Assembly (NCBI GenBank): GCA_001692895.1
Contig: KV748255.1
Location: forward strand, 434,001 to 498,000
Length of the DNA stretch: 64,000 bases
Source of the DNA: Cenococcum geophilum 1.58
Taxonomy: Eukaryota > Ascomycota > Dothideomycetes > Gloniales > Gloniaceae
Reading direction: 5' to 3'
Below are positions 23,603 to 35,005 of this stretch, piece by piece (position 1 is the stretch's first letter; each line of letters begins with the position of its first letter). The notes beneath the pieces were generated by a model. It did no database searches, was not told the DNA's origin, and worked only from the letters and a program-made list of their open reading frames with translations. Both the position numbers and the translations under genes were made by a program.

Positions 23603-24216
23603 AATATATAGGCCTAATATATTTATAAAGCCGTAGTAAATAAAAAAACAAATCCTAGTACTGGTCTACTAGATTAATAATTTCATTTAGCTAAATATAA
23701 GAAATCTAAACACAAAATAACCTACTAAAAAACTTAATTAGAAAAATGCTAGCCCTTATAAGGTTAAAAAGTTTATCTTTCCTTATACCTACTAATTAAA
23801 GCTCCCTAATATGGTTAAAACCCACCCCGTATTTTATATGTTAGTTCTTTACCCTACTGCCCCTATATTAAACGCCCTACCTAAACAGATATAGGACCCT
23901 CTTCTACTAGTTAAAGTAGATAGTAAAAATAAGTACTTTGTTAAAAGAATTAATGACATTAAGTATAATAAGCGGAAACGTTAATATATATACCTTATAA
24001 AATAGAGAGGCTTTGCTATACCTTTATAAGAACCTGTTAATTTTATAGGACTTATATAAGCCGCAGAAGACTTTTATAAACTTTACTTAGAACTACTATA
24101 GCCCTATTTTATAGAAGCTTAAGTCTAAAAGGGGGGTACTATTATAGGATATCCCTATAATACCTTATATACGTCTACCTATTTTCACTAATTTAGCATT
24201 TAAAGACTAACTATAA
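23603..24216 (+). pseudogene. 3' end of a Gypsy chromovirus (integrase tail and chromodomain) with polypurine tract
   Basis: On plus, 23,725-23,860 contains the integrase C-terminal landmark ending in M-V-K-T-H-P-V-F. About 23,905-24,110 reads as a decayed chromodomain: V-K-R-I-N-D-I, a basic linker, L-I-K-x-R-G-F-A, E-P-V-N-F and A-A-E-D-F-Y-K-L. A polypurine tract AAAAGGGGGGT at 24,127-24,137 marks the junction with the 3' LTR. The 5' parts of this element are absent. The chromodomain would have tethered integration to marked chromatin. Stops are RIP-type. Confidence 0.65.
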
Positions 24217-24403
24217 TGTTACGGCACTGACCTAACGCATTGTTATAACTTGGTGTTGCTATAATATAAGTACAGACCTAACCCCTAAGCGACACGTATA
24301 TATACTACCTTACCTCCTATATAGCTCCTTACACGATATTGTTTGTTAATAATATACAGTTACCTTATACCTCGTACCTTGACAGTCGGCACGTACTGTG
24401 ACA
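24217..24403 (+). mobile_element. Solo LTR, family E, copy 1
   Basis: Begins TGTTACGGCACTGACC and ends TACTGTGACA. Flanks are TATAA (24,212-24,216) and CATAA (24,404-24,408), a 5-bp duplication differing by one C/T change. It is about 187 bp and strongly similar to the copy at 24,470. Confidence 0.7.
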
Positions 24404-25084
24404 CATAAGACTATAATTTGCCGCAACTTATAGCAATCTAACTATAAGGCATATTGCCTAAGTATATAGTGTTACGGCACTGACCTTACGCGTTGTTGTG
24501 GCTCGGCTAAGCGTATGCGTATGTATGAGCACGGACCTAACCCCTAAGCGACGTGTATATATACTACCTTACCTCCTACATAGATCCTTACACGACATCG
24601 TTTGTTAATTATATACAGTCACCTCGTACCTCGTACTATGATAGTCAGCACGTACTATAATATATAGTAGGGAGTAGATAAGCCAATTATAAGTTATAAG
24701 GAGAGTTAAACTAATAAGAAGGAAAGGGCTGTAAGCCTAAGGAGCTTATAAGGAGGTACTAAGCCTAGCCTTTAGCTAGGCCTTAGCTACCCCTAAGAGC
24801 TTCTAGGTAATGCAGCCAGTAAGGGGCTAAAAGATCCCTTACACTAACGGTAATTTACTATATTCTGCTATATTCTGCTAAGTTTTACTAAATCTTATTA
24901 AGTTCTGCTAAGACTACTACCTAAACCCTATTCTGCTTTGTGTACGTATTAACTAAGTAACTAAACTAACGATATATACCCTTTCTTCCTATTTTCCTAC
25001 ATTCTTTCCTTATATAACGTCTTAACTTTATTATATAGTTTATATACATAGCATAATAGTATCTACTCCGCTATATATTATTGC
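24404..25084 (+). other. LTR remnant sequence (repeat D2) and AT-rich leader, no gene
   Basis: 24,444-24,469 plus 24,663-~24,750 together match the repeat at 26,003-26,161 (ATAAGG.ATATTGCCTA, then AAGTTATAAGRAGAGTTAA). They are split here by solo LTR E2. The rest (to ~25,085) contains repeated TTCTGCTA words (24,862-24,905) and no coding frame. It precedes the reverse transcriptase of element C. Confidence 0.5.
24470..24662 (+). mobile_element. Solo LTR, family E, copy 2, with perfect TSD
   Basis: Begins TGTTACGGCACTGACC like copy 1 and ends TACTATAATA (the RIP-converted form of the other copy's end). It is flanked on both sides by TATAG (24,465-24,469; 24,663-24,667). It is 193 bp because of a short extra segment near position 50. 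Confidence 0.8.
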
Positions 25085-26329
25085 CGCTTATACTTACTCC
25101 GTAATAGGAGTTAAAAGTACTTAAGGAGTTTATCCAAGATAACCTATAAAAGGGATATATTTAACTATTATAGTTATTAGTAGAATATCTAGTACTATTC
25201 GTACTGAAGAAAAACGGAAAACTTAGGCTATATATTAACTATAGATAGTTAAATAGTATTACTAGAAAGGATATATATCTTTTACCCTTAATTAGTAAAA
25301 CTTAGGTTAGGGTTAATAATATATAAATCTTTATAAAAATATATCCAAGATAGACGTATTATTAGATTAGGATTAAGAAAGGCAATAAATAAAAGGCAGC
25401 CTTTAGGTTAAAAGGAAGACTATATAAACTATTAGTTATATAATTCGGACTTATAAATGCGTATATAACGTTTTAAAAGCAAACTAATAGTATTAGGAGA
25501 ATACCTTAATTAATTAATTATAGTATATATTATTATTATTATTATTATCTACCTAATTACTAAGGAAGAATATAGAGAGCATATTAAATAGGTCTAAAAG
25601 AAACTATAAGAAGAGTAGATACTAGTAGTAATTAAGAAATATAAGTTCTTTATAAGGAAGACTTATTTTATTTATTATTAAACTAGGACATATTAATATA
25701 GATCTAAAGAAAGTTAGAGCTATAGTAAGTTGGTAAGAACTAGAGAGTATTATTTAATTAAGATTGTTTTTATAATTTTATAACGACTATAGAAGGTTTA
25801 TTATATAATGGTTAAAGAATATTAAGCCGTTTACTTAACTAATAAAGAAAGAGGAACTATAGGTATGGAGTAATAAATAAATAAAAAGCTATTTAAGGAA
25901 CTTAAGGAATTGTTTACCTAGGATCTAATCCCAAAATCTACTAACTAATTTTAGAGATAGTAGTTAAAACGAATATATTAGACTTTACACTAAGAGCGTG
26001 CTATAAGGTATATTGCCTAGGTATATAGTAAGAAGTAGGTAAGCTAAGTATAAGTTATAAGAAGAGTTAATAGAAGAGGACAATATAGTAATAAGGGTAG
26101 GCAATAGCCTAGTACAGAGACAAACTAGTAAGGAGGGAAAGGGTTAAAATAACCCTTATATATGCTTACTATTAAAATACTAGGACGTATAGCACCTAGT
26201 AATATACTATAGTAGAAAAATAATACTATTAGAGTTAAACTATAATATCTATAATAAGGTGTTATTAGCTATAGTTATAACACTTAAGAAATAGAGAGTA
26301 TTCTTATAAGATATAAATACGCTATTTAT
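25085..26329 (+). pseudogene. Element C: reverse transcriptase and start of RNase H
   Basis: Plus-strand landmarks in order: E-L-K-V-L-K-E-F-I-Q-D-N-L near 25,110-25,150, V-L-K-K-N-G-K-L-R-L near 25,200, and INYRxLNSITRKD near 25,240-25,270. A palm segment with F-G-L-I-N-A follows near 25,445. At the place of the catalytic YxDD there is an ATT trinucleotide run (about 25,528-25,549). RNase H begins near 25,960 and continues at 26,162 after the small insert D1 (N-x-L/I-x-Y-Y-S-R-K near 26,200; L-N-Y-N-I-Y-N-K near 26,240). Many RIP stops. Confidence 0.7.
26003..26161 (+). mobile_element. 159-bp insert D1 in RNase H of C (LTR- or MITE-like)
   Basis: Begins ATAAGGTATATTGCC and ends with the inverse CCTTATAT. 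Flanks GTGCT (25,998-26,002) and ATGCT (26,162-26,166) differ by one G/A. Removing it restores RNase H. A diverged relative lies at 24,444-24,750. Confidence 0.5.
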
Positions 26330-26530
26330 TGTTGGACTCACAAGGGGATATTATATAGCTACGGTTCGTAGATAGTATGATGGTTATTATTCTTATTTTC
26401 ATAGATAGGGGTAAGGGTCGAGGAACTTAAGGTTCCTCGCTACGGTAGTGCCGCGGCAACACATGACGGCAACTTGCCTCACGTGACGGCAATTTACCTT
26501 ACATGGCGGCAATTTACCCTATTCCCAACA
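26330..26530 (-). repeat. Element B 3' LTR
   Basis: 201 bp with TGTTGG..CCAACA ends. At ~26,459-26,518 it contains three tandem 20-bp units of the form CACGTGACGGCAACTTGCCT, the last two decayed. Differences from the other LTR are mostly transitions. Confidence 0.85.
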
Positions 26531-26691
26531 CTGGCAACTCTTCTTTTTATAGTTGCTATTTATATATATATAAACAGACAGGATATAACAATACTAGATA
26601 GTATACAATAAGACTAAACACTATATAATAATATAGCAGTTGGCGAAAACGGGTAGGCCGTTAAGGCGCTAGCAGTAAGCAAGCCAATGGC

Positions 26692-26718
26692 GATTTTCTA
26701 TCCCGGGGATAGAAAATC
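26692..26718. repeat. Perfect 27-bp palindrome P1 (internal to B)
   Basis: Arms GATTTTCTATCCC and its exact inverse around one central G. It is preceded by GCGCTAGCAGTAAGC and AAGCCAATGGC. The same palindrome-plus-block arrangement occurs in other families at 33,500, 42,986 and 48,749. Confidence 0.9.
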
Positions 26719-26797
26719 CTAATTAGCTAGATTAAGTTAGGGTTTACAGAATGTTATACTCTAAAAAGTCTTAGTAAGAGAATCTAACCAATTAGAT

Positions 26798-26820
26798 AAC
26801 TTTAACCGCCGGTTAAAGTT
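26798..26820. repeat. Perfect 23-bp palindrome P2 (internal to B)
   Basis: Arms AACTTTAACCG and CGGTTAAAGTT around one C, preceded by CCAATTAGAT. It lies ~270 bp inside the 3' LTR. Counterparts are at 33,625, 41,367 and 55,115. Confidence 0.9.
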
Positions 26821-29800
26821 CCTAGATATTTTAAGACCTTACGTAACTAAGAAATTTCTAGGGATTCCCTTTTAACCTAACCTTTAACTTATATACGTAG
26901 AGTATTCGTGTTAATAAACGTCTCTAGTGCCTTATTTAGGTTTGCCTTTATTATCACATCTACTAGGTTATCTTAGCCATTAATTTATTAAATCTTAAAG
27001 AGTTTTTAACGCTTGTAGGATTGCTAAAGTGCCATAATATTAATTATAAGGCGCTTTTTTTTTATAGTACCGAGCTTAACTAAATACTTATAGAGGGAAT
27101 ATAAGTTAGTGCATACGATTATAGGGATAACGGAAAGTTCGAGTTGATTTATAATTATCTTTAGGGTAGTTTTAATTGTAATTGCTATATTAACTCCGCT
27201 AACTATTCTATATATCTCTAACGCTAAAACACTTTAGGTAACGCGCTTGCTCTTAGTTAAGCTCTAATAAATAAAATTGCTATAGATTATAAAGTTATTC
27301 TCTCTAGTAAATTTATTTATAATAATAATCTTATATCCTAATTGGGAGCTAAAATCTTTATTATTTATAAATGATCTATTAATAAATATAAAGAGCTTAG
27401 CGGTAGGAAAATTAATAGATATATAGAGTAGTCCCCAATTAAGATGGTTTATTTACCAGAAAAGACGCTTATTTAGGGCAAGGACATTATCCTTAGTTAG
27501 TTCCTGGTATTGGGCGGCAATAGAGAGATTAAATAAAGCCTTAGGTTAACAAATAGAAGTAATATAAGCTTCGCGAGCGCGTTGCTCTACGTATCCTTGC
27601 TTTAAAGAATTAGCGTTAATAACGTTAATTTTCTTACCTTAACCCTTTTGGCGCAGAGCAATAGAATCCTTATTTAGGGAGAGGATGCATCTATTAAAGA
27701 GTAATGGTGTTATTAAACTAAGCTTTTCCTTTAGCTTTGCTATAAGATTTACCTTTACTAGCTTGTCTTCTTTAAGAGCTAAAAATTAGTCGTCTTTTAA
27801 GATAATTATATTATTAGTTTACATGCCGATAATTCTAAATAGAGTTCCCGTAGTTATAATGAGGAAGTAGGGATTAAATATAGAAGTAGTTATTAAAAGC
27901 TTCTCTTTGTGGTGCTTGCTATAGGTAGCCTACTAATAAGTTCCTACTTCTGCAATTTTATATAGTGGCTTAAGCATAACCATAATCGTATCTTCGGGAT
28001 ATTAGTGGCGAATTTACTCTGGAAGGTATGCTAGTATTAAGCGCTAAAGGCGCGTCTCTAATTGGGTATAGGCTTAAGTAATATCTCGTAAATAAACTGC
28101 TATTCCGTTCTTTATTAAGGAGGGAGCTAGTGTAATAATAACTTGCTGACTAGCTCGTTGTATTATAGGAGATTGCGTAAGAATTACCTCCTTACTATTA
28201 TTGTTATAACCTTAGATAATAAGCCTTAATTTCTTAAATAGGGCGTTAGTAGCTTTGCCCTTAATCTTNTTAACNATNCTTAACTTAAAGATGCGAANTN
28301 TATTNAACTTNGTAGGGTTATACTTCTTAAATTTAAAGACTCCTNTTATNATAAGACCGTCGATCTCCTGCTTATTGGATGCTTGGAAAGGAGCTCCTAG
28401 GGTTATAATACGACCTTCCTTTTAGAGCTGTTTTGCGAGCTTAAAGTTAGCCTTCTCTTTAGCTGTTATAAAGGCTATTAATAACTTAACTTTATTCTTA
28501 ATGGCGGCAACAAATTGTTCTTTAAAATTAATAAGGTATTAGTAATTTTGTAATCCCTTCGGGCGACCTCTACCGCGTTATAGTTGTGGCGTATCTACTA
28601 CAATTATATCGGGATTATAGTCGCCTTCTAGAGCATATTAGTTGTGGTTCTCTTCTAGGGCATCTTCTAGGGCATCCTGTAAAGGCTCAGAATTGTTATC
28701 TTTATAATAAGGCTTAATAATAGTTAAACGGAATTAGGTGGGTCTGTAAGGCATTTAAATAGTATAAGTTTAACCATTAATTATAATAAGTTAATGTGGG
28801 CCTAACTATCCTCCCCTTTTACGCCATACGCGTACTTTAGACTGGAGTAGCAGATTAAGCGCAGTTAAGGTATTTGGGCCATTTCTTATTCCTAGTACGT
28901 TATTAACCTAGCGTATAGTATAGAGGCGTCGTACCTCCTTTATTGCCTTATGAATTGCCTTAGCTTATTGCATAATAGAGGGAAATAGTAGAGAATTATT
29001 AGTTATTCGTGGGTAGGCGCTAAAGACTAGTAATATAGGTATGAGTCTATCTGGGCTAGCGGAATTGTTAATAGCTTTAATAGCCATTTATAAGGTAAGT
29101 TCTTTGCTAGCGTCCTTTAGTTCTAAAGAGATAATCTTATATACGCGGCGTAATGGCGCGTAATATTGCTCTACTTTTTTAATACTATTATGTGCCTTAA
29201 CAGGGACTTCCTTAACCTTAATTGCTATTGCCTTTATTTATTATTGGAACTCTATAGATAAGAAGTTCTTTTCTATATCGTAGACGATTTAATTAGGGGG
29301 TCCTAAGTAGATATTAATCTAGTATAACTAAAGGGTATCTTATACGTTCCTAGCTAATATATCCTTTAAGAATCGTGCGGCTTGGAAGGAGGTTAAGAAG
29401 TTAATAACTTAGAGTACTGGCTTGCCGCTAAGGTATATAACGTTAATAATGATATAGAAGTTAAAGTTGTAGTTATCTTTAAGGGTGAACTTAAATCGGC
29501 TAGGGGACCTCTGGTTTATTTAGCAGTAGTAGCAGTATTTTATAAGATGCTTAATTGCCTTAACCTTAACTTTATAGCCTACTCGCTAAAGAACCCTAAG
29601 TAATTAGTAAACTAATAGGTGACTAAAACGACGGTGTAATTGGCGTAACTTTAACTTAGTTAAATGGCTTTAAGCAACACTCTTTTCTAGTTATTAAAGG
29701 AGCAGCTAAGGGTAACCCTATTTACGTATAATAGGCACCTAATTATCTCCCTGCACGAGTATATTCTTAAAGTTATTAAGCTTAACGCTTAGTTTATTTA

Positions 29801-32105
29801 TATCTCTAATATAAAATAGAAATGGGGTGTTTATAGGAATAACGTGAAAAGTAATGTACCCTAAGGGGGTTTGAACCCTAATTGTGCCAAAAGAGATTAT
29901 AGTACCTTTACTAAAACGAATCGTGTGTTGGCCTACCGTTAAATAGTTAATCTAAACAGAGCTATTAAGCTGCTAAAGGGCTTAAACTTGAGGTTCTCCT
30001 ACTATAGATACTCCTGCGGCTCTAGTATCCGGTATAATACTATAGAAGACGTTCGCCAAGTATCTATCATTAAAGGAAAACGCGGAGCTCTCCTTTGGCT
30101 CGTTAAAGATATCTAACTTCGTGATAAAATGGAGCGTAAATTAGTTATTAAGAATAGCGACGGTTTGTGTGCTATTTACCTTACTATACTTAGTAAAGTA
30201 TTAGTTAGGTAAGTAGTCCTTAATTTCCATATCTATAAAGAGCTGTTTAGTCTTATTAACCTTACCCTTAAGGTCTTCTACGCCTTTATATTAAACTAGG
30301 AAGCTTTAAAAGTAGGCCGCAGTAACCTTATAATTTCCAACATTTTTTATACTCTAACGGAACTTATTATATACCTCTTTTCGCTTATTAAGGGAGTGTT
30401 TAGTTAACTAGTAATTTAGCTTTTTATAAACGTAGCACTTCTTCTAGCAATTACTTCGAAATAAACCTCCACGAGGACCTCTATAATTATCTTATAGTTA
30501 ACGTTAATTATACCCTTTACTATATTCCCTACTACGGCCGCCATATATTCGATTAGTCTAGTTATAATCATATTAGTTAGAAACGCTTGGTTAGGTAGGG
30601 CTTTCGGTATAGAGCTGTTAAGATTCTTATATTCGCATTACAGTACCTATAGCGGAGCGTAGCTCGGCATATACTCCTTTAAACGTGTCTATAGGTTTAT
30701 ATAGCGCTAAGTTGCACTTAGGAATGCTATAGCATGCTAAGATAACTTAGTCCCTTAGGCTGTTCTTATTTTAGTAAGTTTTAGTAAGTCCGCGTTAGAT
30801 TTTCTGGAGTTTATTAAAGAGTAGTTAAAGGCACTCTAGGCGAGTCGTTATTAGGTTAAAAGTGATAACTCTCTAAAATATAGTCTCCCGCCATTTAGAT
30901 ATATAGAGTTGGCGGTTTTTATTAGTTTTAAAGTGGGCTCTAATAAGCTAAAGCATTATATTAAAGTTATAGTTTTTACCTATAATATAGTTGTAATAGA
31001 ACGTTGCCGCCCGTCCCTTTAATATAATAGAGAAAGCATAATAAAACTAGTGGCGTTAAATTCCGACCTTATTACAGCAGTTATAAAAGACTTATAGTTT
31101 TACTCCGAGTATATTATACAATTCTCCTCTAAACTTCTTCTCTTCGTCCAAATATACCTTTATTAGATTCGTGACTTTTTAAAATAAAGGCTTATTGGTT
31201 AGCTGGGATAGAGGAGTTAAAGGTAGTAAAGGTAGAGGAAAAGTACCTCTAGGTGGTAGAGCACCTCTAAGTAGGAGAGTAGCGTTCTAGGGGTTTCGTT
31301 CCGAATTAAAGTTACCTTCCAAAGAATATAGGTTAGTTTTAGGTTTCCGTAGTTAATATATAATCTCAGCTTCCGTCCATACTGGTTTTTCTATACTAGT
31401 AAGAACGGCGTAAATATTACTGGTAATTAGGTTACCGTCCTTAGCAACATATACCCTATTCCTTTAGAGGGAGTCTTAAAAATTCTAAATAATATTAATA
31501 TTGCTAAGTGCCTAGGTATTAGCGGTCCATTCTATAAAATCCTCCCTAAAGTATTCCTATAACTATAAATCGGCGTAGTAGCTATCTTAGTAGAATAGAA
31601 TATAGTATAGGAGAAAGCCGTTAACTTATTTTGCGGTACAGGTTGTTATATTAAAGGTAAATGCGTCCTAATCTTTATTAATGAGTTTCGCGTATATAGC
31701 TACCCCTAGTAGTAAGGAGTCTCTCTAGTTATTTGGAGTGGCCATAGTTATATCTTTAGAGGAAGGGAATATTAGTGGTGTAGGGATTGTTGTTTAGTAC
31801 GCGTTTGTGATATATATTTACGATTATAGGGCTTAGGACTAGTTTTGGCCTTAAATCGCGAAGACTCGTAAAGCGTGTTGTTCTGCGTAATGGACGCAAG
31901 AATCTATAATCTGGGGAAGGCTTAGGACTAGTTCTGGCCTTTAGATCCTTAGATTTGTGGAAGAGTTCTATTTAAGGTTTAGGACCAGTTCTAACCTTAA
32001 AAGACAGCTTCCCTTAGCATAAGTAGCACTAGTATAGTAGCTTGTCTCTTCTTGGTGAATACCTAGCTGTTCTATAGTATAACTATAAAGTTAACTACTA
32101 ATTAG

Positions 32106-32306
32106 TGTTGGACTTATAAGGGGATATCACGTAGCTACGGTTCGTAGATAGTATAATGGTTGTTGTTCTTATTTTTATAGATAGGGGTAAGGGTCAAGGA
32201 ACTTAAGGTTCCTTACTACGGTAGTGCCGCGGCGACACGTGACGGCAACTTGCCTCACGTGACGGTAATTTGCCTTACATGGCGGCAATTTGCCCTATTC
32301 CTAACA
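32106..32306 (-). repeat. Element B 5' LTR
   Basis: 201-bp partner of 26,330-26,530, with the same three 20-bp CACGTGACGG-type units at ~32,234-32,293. It is followed by TTTAT, the duplicated target. Confidence 0.85.
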
Positions 32307-32993
32307 TTTATAGTTAAGATAGATTATAAAAACCTAATAGGGTTTTTAATAACAAAAGAACTTAACCGGAGATATATTAAATAGGTAGAGATACTAATAG
32401 AAGACTATTTTAAAATTTAGTATATTAAGGGTACTAAAAATATAAGAGTAGACGCGCTAAGTAGGAAGACGGAACTATAAAATAATAAGCAGTTATTAGG
32501 AATAATATTATAAAAAGACAAGGATATATTAATTAGATATAATTATCCTAAAATAGTAGTAACGTAAGAAGAAGAACTAGAGCAAGTCTATAAGATACTA
32601 GAAAGCTTTTAGGTATAAAGGATTTTAGAAATATAGCTAGAAGATCTAAGTATAGAATAATATACGCACTAAAAAGCATTACGGAATAATTTAATAAGGG
32701 TATAATAGAGCTATAGGCTTAGTGTTAGGACTTTAAGAAGAATATATTATTTAAGAAATTTAGGGATTAGTAAGATAAGTTATAAGGGAATATCTAGATT
32801 GTTAAAGAAATAAGCTAGTAAAGTATAAATCATATAAAAAGCTATAGGTAGTAAAGGTAGTAAAACGACTATAAAAACCAATATTATAGGACTTTATTAT
32901 AAAGTTATTAAAGTTAAAAGACCCTGTTACCGGATAGGAGTATAACGTAATTTTAATAATAGTAGATAAGCTAACTAAGTAAGGCTATTTTAT
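32307..32993 (+). pseudogene. Element C: RNase H end and integrase zinc-binding region
   Basis: Continues C after B. D-Y-F-K-I-x-Y-I-K-G-T followed by I-R-V-D-A-L-S-R-K at ~32,400-32,470 is the classic end of Gypsy RNase H. It is followed by the integrase N-terminal region and, near 32,935-32,990, the start of the core (V-D-K-L-T-K-x-G-Y-F), where F inserted at TTTAT. Confidence 0.7.
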
Positions 32994-33181
32994 TATTACG
33001 GCTTATATAAATGCTTCTAAACTAAAGCTTATAGAATGCTGTATTACAAAGATACTAAGCTAAAAAGAAGGAAAAAGGGGTCGCTAGGACCGATGTAAAT
33101 AAATATATAGGGTAAGCCGCTAAGGCGCTAGCTTTAGGCGGGCTAATTATAAGTCGGCAGAATATAGCAGAATTTAGTAAG
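32994..33181 (-). repeat. Element F left LTR, main part (interrupted by A)
   Basis: Begins TATTACGGCTTATATAAATG, with TA in place of TG as RIP would give. It aligns base by base with 52,914-53,100. The remaining ~29 bases lie beyond element A at 41,121-41,149. Confidence 0.8.
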
Positions 33182-33368
33182 TGTTACAGTGCTGCAATAA
33201 AGTAGACTAAATAACTACGTTATAGTATAAAGAGGGGAAGAAGGTAGAGAGGGGGTATTATATATAAATAGTAGGGCTAGCCGCTAAGTTGCTAGTGGTA
33301 GGCTAGCTAATAGTAGGAAATAGTATAAGATAGTATAAAATAGTATGCGTTAGGTTAGTGCCGTAATA
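33182..33368 (-). repeat. Element A 3' LTR
   Basis: 187 bp. Contains the shared block GCCGCTAAGTTGCTAGTGG followed by TAGGCTAGCTAAT. Differences from the partner LTR are mainly C/T and G/A. Confidence 0.85.
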
Positions 33369-33499
33369 GTACTCCTTTCTCCTAAATAGTTTTGTTCCTA
33401 AACTAAATAGATAACTTAAAAATAGGTAGTATATAGGGTTGCCTATTTTTTACCGCAAAGATATTAGTTCCGCTTACCGCCCTTAACTAAGCTAATAGC

Positions 33500-33526
33500 G
33501 ATTTTCTATACCGGGCATAGAAAATC
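33500..33526. repeat. Palindrome P1 in element A
   Basis: Arms GATTTTCTATACC and GGCATAGAAAATC around G; one transition breaks perfection. It lies 130 bp inside the 3' LTR. Confidence 0.85.
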
Positions 33527-33624
33527 CTAATTGGTTAGTTTAGTAAATAAGGTTAGCAGAACTCTATACTACCACCTAAATTAATCCGTGTGGCGTTTCT
33601 TAGCAAGAATTTGGCCAATTAGAT

Positions 33625-33647
33625 AACTTTAACCGCTGGTTAAAGTT
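33625..33647. repeat. Palindrome P2 in element A
   Basis: AACTTTAACCG, then C, then TGGTTAAAGTT, preceded by GGCCAATTAGAT as in B. One C/T difference from a perfect palindrome. Confidence 0.85.
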
Positions 33648-35005
33648 TTATAACATTTTAACCACCATAAATTTTAATACAGTGGTCGGCCGCGACCTTG
33701 GCGTAATTTTTCCTTATCTTATACCTAGTCTAAGGGTTCTAGCTTCTTAGGGTATTACTTATAAAAGCGCTATATAGCTTATTTATAACCCTTTAGGTCT
33801 TCCTCTAGCTACTAGGTTATATCCTTATAATATTTCCATTTAATCTTATAAGTTAGGCCCTAGGGGTCTTTATTGTATACATTAAGGATTTTCTTAAACT
33901 CCCATTTATCTTCTATATTACCGTTATTATCTCTCTTTATTACTCGTCCTTATATATTACGGCGCTTTACAGTATTAATATTTACTTAGCTAGGGATCTC
34001 TTTAGCAGCCTAGAGGCGGACTTTAAATATATAAAAGGATTTATTTACTTAGATATAGTCTAAAAAGTCTACTATAACTACCCTTTAGTATACTACGAGT
34101 ACGGGGTATAGGCTATCCTATTTATCGTCCCATTTCTTTTTAGGTCTATTTATCTTTATATTTTCTAAGCTAACCATAACTATATTACCTTCGTAAAATA
34201 ACACGCTTTCATTCCTATAGGTATTAGTATTATCTTTATAGCGTTACTATAAAATCCAGGCTAGGGCCTTAAGCTATATTAATATCCGCTTAAAGTAGTT
34301 AGCTATAAAGTCTGCGCAGAAGAACTCCTTCTTTACTTATACTAATAGTATTAGTAGGTAGGGGCCAGCAGGCTTAATTCTAAGGCAAGGGTTAAAGCCA
34401 TAGTTTGCAAAAAATAGAAAGATGCCTATGCTCTTATTAACTTAGTTATTTATAGTAAACTTAGTAAGCGGCAGGTAGTTAACCTAGTTATCCTATATAA
34501 AGCTAATAAAAGTATAAAGGTATTTATTTACGGCAGCGTTAATAATTTCGGTTTAGCCGTCCATTTTTAGGTACTAGGCTAAGCTTAGTTATAAAATTGT
34601 CTTAAGGCGTTTACTTAGTTATCGCCAGAAGTCGCTAATAAATTATATACCGCAATTAAAGATAATTATACTTAGTACACTATAGAGTTTATATATATTA
34701 TTAATAAAGCCATTAACTAGCTCCTTTATTAAGAGTTCTATTACTAAAATAAGGTATTACATTTTAGTTAGGTGGTCTATAATAATAAGGATATATTTAT
34801 ATACCTTACCATAGCATTAGTATACTAGTAGCGTTATAATATAGTTAATTAAGATATTGGTCTATAGGCAGGTGGGTAATTTTAATAGCTTTAGAAAACC
34901 GGGCGGGGTAAAATAGGGGGTCTTAGTATAAAAGTATAGGGCATAGTTTTTAATAAAAGTAGCCGTGAACTGGGAGATTTCTAGCTACTAGTATATTTAG
35001 TTTAA

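Larger units (their letters stand above)
26531..32105 (-). pseudogene. Element B Copia gag-pol pseudogene
   Basis: Read on minus from high to low coordinates: gag-like and protease-like sequence (~31.8-29.8 kb); the pre-integrase zinc-binding His..His..Cys..Cys (H-R-R-F-S-H near 29,615-29,645 and Y-C-Y-Y-C near 29,521-29,545); integrase core with L-S-G-K-P-V-L and F-L-S-I-E-F-Q segments (29.4-29.2 kb); reverse transcriptase; and RNase H near 27.2-27.5 kb (SFANNKDFSSQLGY-like region and the K-S-K-R-V-T block). Stops are frequent. A cluster of single unresolved bases lies at 28,269-28,350 in the region before the reverse transcriptase. Confidence 0.75.
26330..32306 (-). mobile_element. Element B: complete Copia retrotransposon, RIP-mutated
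   Basis: Two 201-bp LTRs (26,330-26,530 and 32,106-32,306) start TGTTGGACT and end CCAACA/CTAACA. Five-base duplications TTTAT lie at 26,325-26,329 and 32,307-32,311. The internal pol reads on minus in Copia order, integrase before reverse transcriptase/RNase H. An AAAAAGAAGAG purine run lies just inside the left (3') LTR on minus. The element inserted into RNase H of element C. Confidence 0.85.
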
